From Akkermansiaceae bacterium (GTDB lineage Bacteria > Verrucomicrobiota > Verrucomicrobiia > Verrucomicrobiales > Akkermansiaceae): a stretch of DNA of 37,501 nucleotides. Positions 33,756 to 37,501 of the stretch are shown in pieces (within the stretch, counting starts at the first letter, position 1; each line of letters opens with the position of its first letter). Location: positions 1 through 37,501 of the forward strand of contig CAIXKE010000027.1 in the NCBI GenBank assembly GCA_903919975.1, read 5' to 3'. The notes under the pieces are model-generated. The model saw only the letters and a list, made by a program, of their open reading frames with translations. It was not told the DNA's origin and did no database searches. The position numbers were made by a program, and so were the translations under genes.

Positions 33756-34691
33756 TCAGCCCGTAATCGTCTCCAAATGCGAGGCGATTGAGAAACCGGG
33801 CCGTGACGCGGCCAGCCTAAAATCCCGCAGCCACGCCCCGGCACGGCGTTCAAGGGTGGAGCGGTCGCGGCGGAAGCGTGGACTTTGCGGCGGACGGGAG
33901 GCGATGTCGGTCATGGTGTTGAAGGCGGCGTAGGTGTTTTGGCCGAGCTGGTCAAAGTAGCCGCCAAGACGGGTTTCCAGATCGGCGTCGAGTTTCGCCT
34001 GCTCCGTGCACTCCCCGGGTTTCGGGTTTTCCGGCAAATCCGGCCAACCGGTGACATGGCGGACCAGTTTCCCAGCTTCCTTCGGGGTGATGCCGACCGC
34101 CCTTACGCTGGCGAGCGTCTTGCTGAATTCATCGCGGAGGGCGGACATCCCGGCGAAGGGGCGGGCGACTTTCAGCGAATGAATGCCCTGCCGAGTGTGC
34201 GGCACGGCCAGCGTGGCAGCCTCCTGCTCGAAGATCACGCCGTTGCTGCAATGCTCGCGGAGAAAGCCGACGTCGATCCGCAGGGCGCGGCTGCCGTTGT
34301 AGCTGTTGGTGATGCGAACGAAGGGGGTGAAGGTTTCCGAAGCACCGCCATTGCCCCACAGGTTCATGGCATGCGCCTGATGGTGGATGTCCATCGCCAC
34401 CCAGCTCCGGGTGCCTGGACCATGGCCTTCCATGAAGGTCCACTCGCGTGCCGTCGTGTCCGGAAAGGCTTCGAGGCAGAATTTGTGACACAGGGTCACC
34501 GCCTGCTGGTTGGTGAAAATCTGATAGCCCGCCCCGACGATGCCCAAGATGTCCCCGGTATCGGCAGCGATGAGGGCTTTCTTGTTGGGAACCCGCACGT
34601 CTCCCGCCTTTCCATTGCGGGTTACGGTGGCGAAGACCGGGGCTTCTTCGATCGGGAAAAACCAGTCGGCTCTTGAGGTGTTTTGGTTCAT
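33756..34691 (-). CDS. DUF932 (phage/plasmid-like) protein
   Basis: The 311-residue protein matches the DUF932 family of plasmid- and phage-borne proteins of unknown function. The recognisable parts are the N-terminal APVFATV, then VGAGYQIFTNQQAV, MDIHHQAHAMNLWGNG, VRITNSYNGSRALRIDVGF and the helical C-terminus GQNTYAAFNTMTDIAS. Start ATG 34691. It lies on the same strand as the HIT-PLD-helicase gene, 69 bases upstream of its start. Its presence supports mobile origin for this part. The family match is confident. Confidence 0.85.
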   Translation of the reverse strand: MNQNTSRADWFFPIEEAPVFATVTRNGKAGDVRVPNKKALIAADTGDILGIVGAGYQIFTNQQAVTLCHKFCLEAFPDTTAREWTFMEGHGPGTRSWVAMDIHHQAHAMNLWGNGGASETFTPFVRITNSYNGSRALRIDVGFLREHCSNGVIFEQEAATLAVPHTRQGIHSLKVARPFAGMSALRDEFSKTLASVRAVGITPKEAGKLVRHVTGWPDLPENPKPGECTEQAKLDADLETRLGGYFDQLGQNTYAAFNTMTDIASRPPQSPRFRRDRSTLERRAGAWLRDFRLAASRPGFSIASHLETITG

Positions 34692-34750
34692 GGCACCCCA
34701 CGGTAGAAGGAGGGGTGGGTCAAATACGGGGGCAGGGTCGGAGAAATTTT

Positions 34751-34778
34751 GAATTTTGAATTTTGAATTTTGAATTTT
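34751..34778 (+). repeat. Heptamer array (GAATTTT)x4
   Basis: Four exact tandem copies of GAATTTT are followed by irregular related repeats to about 34810. The 34779-35277 stretch holds further repeats and no gene I can support. Confidence 0.9.
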
Positions 34779-35080
34779 GGATGATTAATTTTGGATGATT
34801 GATTTTGAATGGGAAGAGCAAGAGGGGCGATGGGTGGAGAGCTGTGCTTGGCGGTCACCGGTCATTTCATGGCAGCGGGGTGGCGGAACGTGGACCTATC
34901 ATGGATTTTGTTTTCCCTGATTTTTGCCCAGTTTTTCGATGGCTTCGGGGACCATGAGTTGACCATGGGTCGCGCTTTGCTCACCTCATTGGCATTCCAT
35001 GGGCATCGGCGGACGGATTCCGCCGCTCCTTGGTGCATTCGCGTGATTTTGGCGCTTCATGGTCTGGGAGCGGGCTTGCG

Positions 35081-35246
35081 GGATTATGGAAGTTCATCAG
35101 ACATCAGATTGGTTCACGCAAAGGCGCGAAGACGCGAAGGGTTGTGCCATCATCCGTTAGATGCTTAGATTCTTCTTCTTTGTTTCGCGCCTTCGCGCCT
35201 TCGCGTGAGTTCTCTTTCATAACGTTAATGTGTGATCGGCGGTCGT
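35081..35246 (+). repeat. GxxExxY-leader repeat, orphan copy
   Basis: This ~165-base repeat also occurs at 37160-37292 and, in its left part, at 37407-37501. Its core has inverted ends (CGCGAAGGCGCGAAG type against CTTCGCGCCTTCGCG). On the minus strand it encodes a 38-residue frame (35104-35220) beginning MKENSREGAKARNKEEES, the same peptide that opens the GxxExxY fragment. Here nothing of GxxExxY follows. Confidence 0.85.
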
Positions 35247-35277
35247 GAGGAGCTCGGTCTCCGCCATGTATCTTTAT

Positions 35278-36408
35278 TCACTCATGCTTGTCTCCTTTCT
35301 TGCGGGTGGCCTTTTTCGCCTGTTTTTGAACAGTCAACTTTTGGTTGACGGTTGCCTGTCCAGCTTGGGGATCGGGTTTGTTCTCTAGTATTTCGAGAGC
35401 GTGGATTTGTTTATCGAAATCGGACTGATAGAGGTGGTCTTGGACGATGCGGTATTTCTCGAATTCGCTTTCGGCGTGGGCTTTGGCGATCTCCGCAGTG
35501 ACTTTTCCGGCATCCTGGAGAATTTTACGATCGGTGGCGGCAATGAAGCGGTTGAGGCGTTCCTCCCAGTCTGCCATAGTCATGGGAATCATTCTCTGAG
35601 CCATGTCCTCCGCGATGTCGAGGTAGGCGTTGACGAGCCGCAGTAGCTGGGCGAGTTCGGCATCGGTGAGGTAGTTTTTTGCGATGCTGACATCAAACTT
35701 CTGGATTTTTCCATGCGGGGCATCCTTCCAAGTGGTGAGTCCCATGTTGGTCTTTTCCGCATCAGCGCGGGAGACAATGACCTCGGCGGCTGTTTGGCCG
35801 TGGATCGCCCAGTGGAGCTTGTTCTGCACGGTAGCGAAGAAGCGTTGGGTCGCTTGCGCCGTCACATCGTAATCAAGGGCGGTGGCGTAGATGTCGGTGA
35901 TCTTTTGGTAAAACTTGCGTTCGCTGAGGCGGATCTCGCGAATACGCTGGAGCTGTTCCTCGAAGTATTTTTTGCCTAGGATGGTGCCGTCATTTTTCAG
36001 CCGCTCGTCATCCATGACGTAGGCTTTGATGGTGAACTCCTTGATGATGCCAGTCGCCCATTTGCGGAACTGCACGGCGCGTTCGGAATTCACCTTGTAG
36101 CCGACGGCGATGATGCCGGAGAGGTTGTAGTGCTGGGTGTCGTAGGTTTTGCCGTCTGCGGCAGTTATTCGAAAATTTCGAATAACTGAATCCTCCTGCA
36201 ACTCATTGTCCGCGAAGACCTTTTTGAGGTGGTAGTTCACCGTGTGGGTCTCGACGTCGTAGAGCACTCCCATCATTTTCTGGCTTAGCCAGACATCCTC
36301 ATCGGCATACACAGCTTCGACGCCTCCATGGCCATTGGCCGCCACAAAGGTGAGATATTCCGCAGCGGATGAGCGGATGGGAACCTCGTTTTTTTTCTTA
36401 TTGCTCAT
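35278..36408 (-). CDS. rhuM: RhuM-family protein
   Basis: The 376-residue protein has the RhuM hallmarks: [74 protein letters not shown] and [15 protein letters not shown]. RhuM genes commonly lie between hsdM and hsdS of type I restriction loci, and their function is unresolved. The start ATG 36408 overlaps the stop of a miniature hsdM relic by ATGA, preserving the normal gene order although HsdM is lost. It appears intact. A 27-base perfect palindrome lies within the codons for SVIRNFRIT. Confidence 0.92.
   Translation of the reverse strand: MSNKKKNEVPIRSSAAEYLTFVAANGHGGVEAVYADEDVWLSQKMMGVLYDVETHTVNYHLKKVFADNELQEDSVIRNFRITAADGKTYDTQHYNLSGIIAVGYKVNSERAVQFRKWATGIIKEFTIKAYVMDDERLKNDGTILGKKYFEEQLQRIREIRLSERKFYQKITDIYATALDYDVTAQATQRFFATVQNKLHWAIHGQTAAEVIVSRADAEKTNMGLTTWKDAPHGKIQKFDVSIAKNYLTDAELAQLLRLVNAYLDIAEDMAQRMIPMTMADWEERLNRFIAATDRKILQDAGKVTAEIAKAHAESEFEKYRIVQDHLYQSDFDKQIHALEILENKPDPQAGQATVNQKLTVQKQAKKATRKKGDKHE
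36162..36188. other. 27-nt perfect palindrome inside rhuM
   Basis: Two 13-base arms (CAGTTATTCGAAA and TTTCGAATAACTG) meet around a single A. It is embedded in coding sequence, so it must serve as codons too. Confidence 0.9.
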
Positions 36409-36563
36409 GTTCCTACCTCCTCGCCTTCGATTTCCGCCATGATGGCATCGATGTCCGCCCGCAGGCGGTCGGTCTTGGCGACGGTGCTTGCCAGTTTCGC
36501 ATTCAGCACGGCAATCTGCCAGATCTGCCGCTGGAGAGCGGCGCGTTGTTGGATACTTGTCAT
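36405..36563 (-). pseudogene. Miniature hsdM relic (N- and C-termini joined)
   Basis: The 52-residue frame begins [18 protein letters not shown], the usual N-terminus of type I modification subunit HsdM. It then switches to [20 protein letters not shown] and ends [10 protein letters not shown], the usual HsdM C-terminus. Roughly 450 residues, including all catalytic motifs, have been deleted in frame. Its stop overlaps the rhuM start in an ATGA as in the intact operon. Confidence 0.85.
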
Positions 36564-36683
36564 TTGGAATGATCGAAAGAGGTGGATTTGGGCCCGTGCA
36601 TGAATTGATCTGAAAACTAGCTGGCGGTGAGTCCGAGGAAAGCGGAAAGGACTTGGGAGCGAAGAATGCCGAAAATGTGCTGA

Positions 36684-36797
36684 TTATTCCGTTCCATGGT
36701 TCAGTCGATTGAGCGCTTGGTTTACGGCCACGGCGGCACGGCCCTGCAATTGGGCGGTGGCTGAGTGGATGGCTTTGACGAGGGCGGCGTATTTCAT
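36684..36797 (-). pseudogene. DUF1016 (YhcG-type) N-terminal relic
   Basis: The 37-residue frame MKYAALVKAIHSATAQLQ, then GRAAVAVNQAL, is the characteristic start of DUF1016 nuclease-domain proteins. After Leu29 it runs into unrelated bases and a stop. The following bases (36696-36714) equal those around the end of the helicase fusion gene at 29970-29988. A shorter relic of the same gene is at 29795-29836. Confidence 0.8.
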
Positions 36798-36813
36798 GCG
36801 GGAACGTTATCGA

Positions 36814-36939
36814 TCATGCTGTCATATGAAAGCTCTTAGCGCCCGCCAGGTTCTGCAACTCCCCCGCGTGTTCCGGGTGGCAGGTGAAGAAGATGACCTG
36901 GTGGTTTTCCGCGAAGGATCCGATGGCTTCTGGGACCAT
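36814..36939 (-). pseudogene. C-terminal relic of an AAA/SMC-like ATPase
   Basis: The 41-residue frame reads MVPEAIGSFAENHQVIFFTC and HPEHAGELQNLAG. A hydrophobic strand followed by T-C-H-P is typical of the D-loop/H-loop region at the end of AAA or SMC-like ATPases. The opening MVPEAI segment also occurs near 34940-34955. Only the tail is present. Confidence 0.5.
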
Positions 36940-36969
36940 GAGGTGACCCTGGGTTGGGCTTCGCTCATT

Positions 36970-37266
36970 TCATTGGCTTTTCAAGTTCATCAATTCGATC
37001 GGAATCCGCACCTGACGCCTGACGCGCAATCCCCGGTCTTCCAGCATTTTTGCCAAAACCACTTCGTAAACGGTTTCCAACAACCCTGGCCCAGCTTCCA
37101 CATGCAGCTTATAGGCACAATCCACGACGATGGCGGATAGCTCCTCCACATTCCGGGTCTCACGCGAAGGCGCGAAGACGCGAAGGGTTGCACCATTATC
37201 CGTTAGATACTGAGATTCTTCTTCTTTGTTTCGCGCCTTCGCGCCTTCGCGTGAGTTCTCTTTCAT
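36970..37266 (-). pseudogene. Truncated GxxExxY protein with repeat-derived N-terminus
   Basis: From ATG 37266 the first ~37 residues (MKENSREGAKARNKEEES and so on) are encoded by the dispersed repeat. They are followed by ELSAIVVDCAYKLHVEAG and GPGLLETVYE, which contains the GxxExxY motif (GLLETVY). The frame stops after IPIELMNLKSQ, about 60 residues short of a full GxxExxY domain. The function of the family is unknown. Confidence 0.75.
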
Positions 37267-37292
37267 AACGTTAATGTGTGATCGGCGGTCGT
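37160..37292 (+). repeat. GxxExxY-leader repeat, coding copy
   Basis: Nearly identical to 35114-35246, this copy supplies the start codon and N-terminal extension of the GxxExxY fragment on the minus strand. Confidence 0.85.
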
Positions 37293-37406
37293 TAGGAGCA
37301 CAGGGTGTGCGGCAGGCGGGCGGCGGTGGCCTCGGCGTGGATCCCGTAGGCGGCATTCGATCCGGTTGCGTCCGTCCTCGGTATGATAAAGAAGGAATTC
37401 CCCGGA

Positions 37407-37501
37407 GGATTATGGAAGTTCATCAGACATCAGATTGGTTCACGCGAAGGCGCGAAGACGCGAAGTCTTGGTGGTTGTTGGCGATGCGTTTGATGCCTTC
37501 C
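37407..37501 (+). repeat. Third copy of the leader repeat, cut by the window end
   Basis: GGATTATGGAAGTTCATCAG and the following bases match 35081 onwards, then the repeat is cut at the window end. No gene is recognised in the preceding 37293-37406. Confidence 0.8.

Noticed and set aside
33885..34676. 263-codon plus-strand frame
   Set aside because: Antisense shadow of the DUF932 gene.

Overview
The window looks like a chromosome segment of a moderately GC-rich member of the Verrucomicrobiota (Akkermansiaceae/Luteolibacter-like relatives seem most likely). This is inferred from the gene styles, leaderless-looking starts with weak Shine-Dalgarno sequences, and the dispersed repeats. No marker gene in the window proves it.

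Positions 1-11203 are ordinary housekeeping sequence. On the minus strand lie gap, then an operon of a secreted protein, hisB and hisH, then a DUF255-type lipoprotein. On the plus strand is a ParA-type ATPase coupled to a small roadblock-like protein. These are followed by a 6-phosphofructokinase, a 3-methyladenine DNA glycosylase (both minus) and citramalate synthase cimA (plus).

From 11204 to the end the character changes to a defence/toxin-antitoxin island full of repeats, truncated genes and fused gene ends. The 11.2-23 kb part centres on DNA phosphorothioation (Dnd) accessory functions: a Dnd-associated methyltransferase, a sulfur-binding-domain/HNH endonuclease, a truncated second copy of the latter, and at least three decayed 3' fragments of a DndA-type cysteine desulfurase. 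No dndBCDE is visible. Between them are small antitoxin-like genes (AbiEi/DUF6088, ParD, HigA-type, excisionase-like HTH) whose toxins are missing or truncated (PIN, ParE). Two small two-gene modules look intact: a nucleotidyltransferase-like pair and an ADP-ribosyltransferase-like pair.

The 23-34 kb part holds large effectors: a membrane DUF2726 protein, a PLD-SF2 helicase-DUF3427 protein, a defence-type reverse transcriptase (YCDD, DRT2-like) preceded by a conspicuous structured RNA, and a 1236-residue HIT-PLD-SF2 helicase-S24 peptidase fusion. The last 3.5 kb holds DUF932, an intact rhuM, and relics of hsdM, DUF1016, an ATPase tail and a GxxExxY protein, interlaced with long repeats.

The most interesting candidates are the reverse transcriptase with its structured leader, the HIT-PLD-helicase-S24 fusion, and the consistent pattern of antitoxins kept while toxins are eroded.
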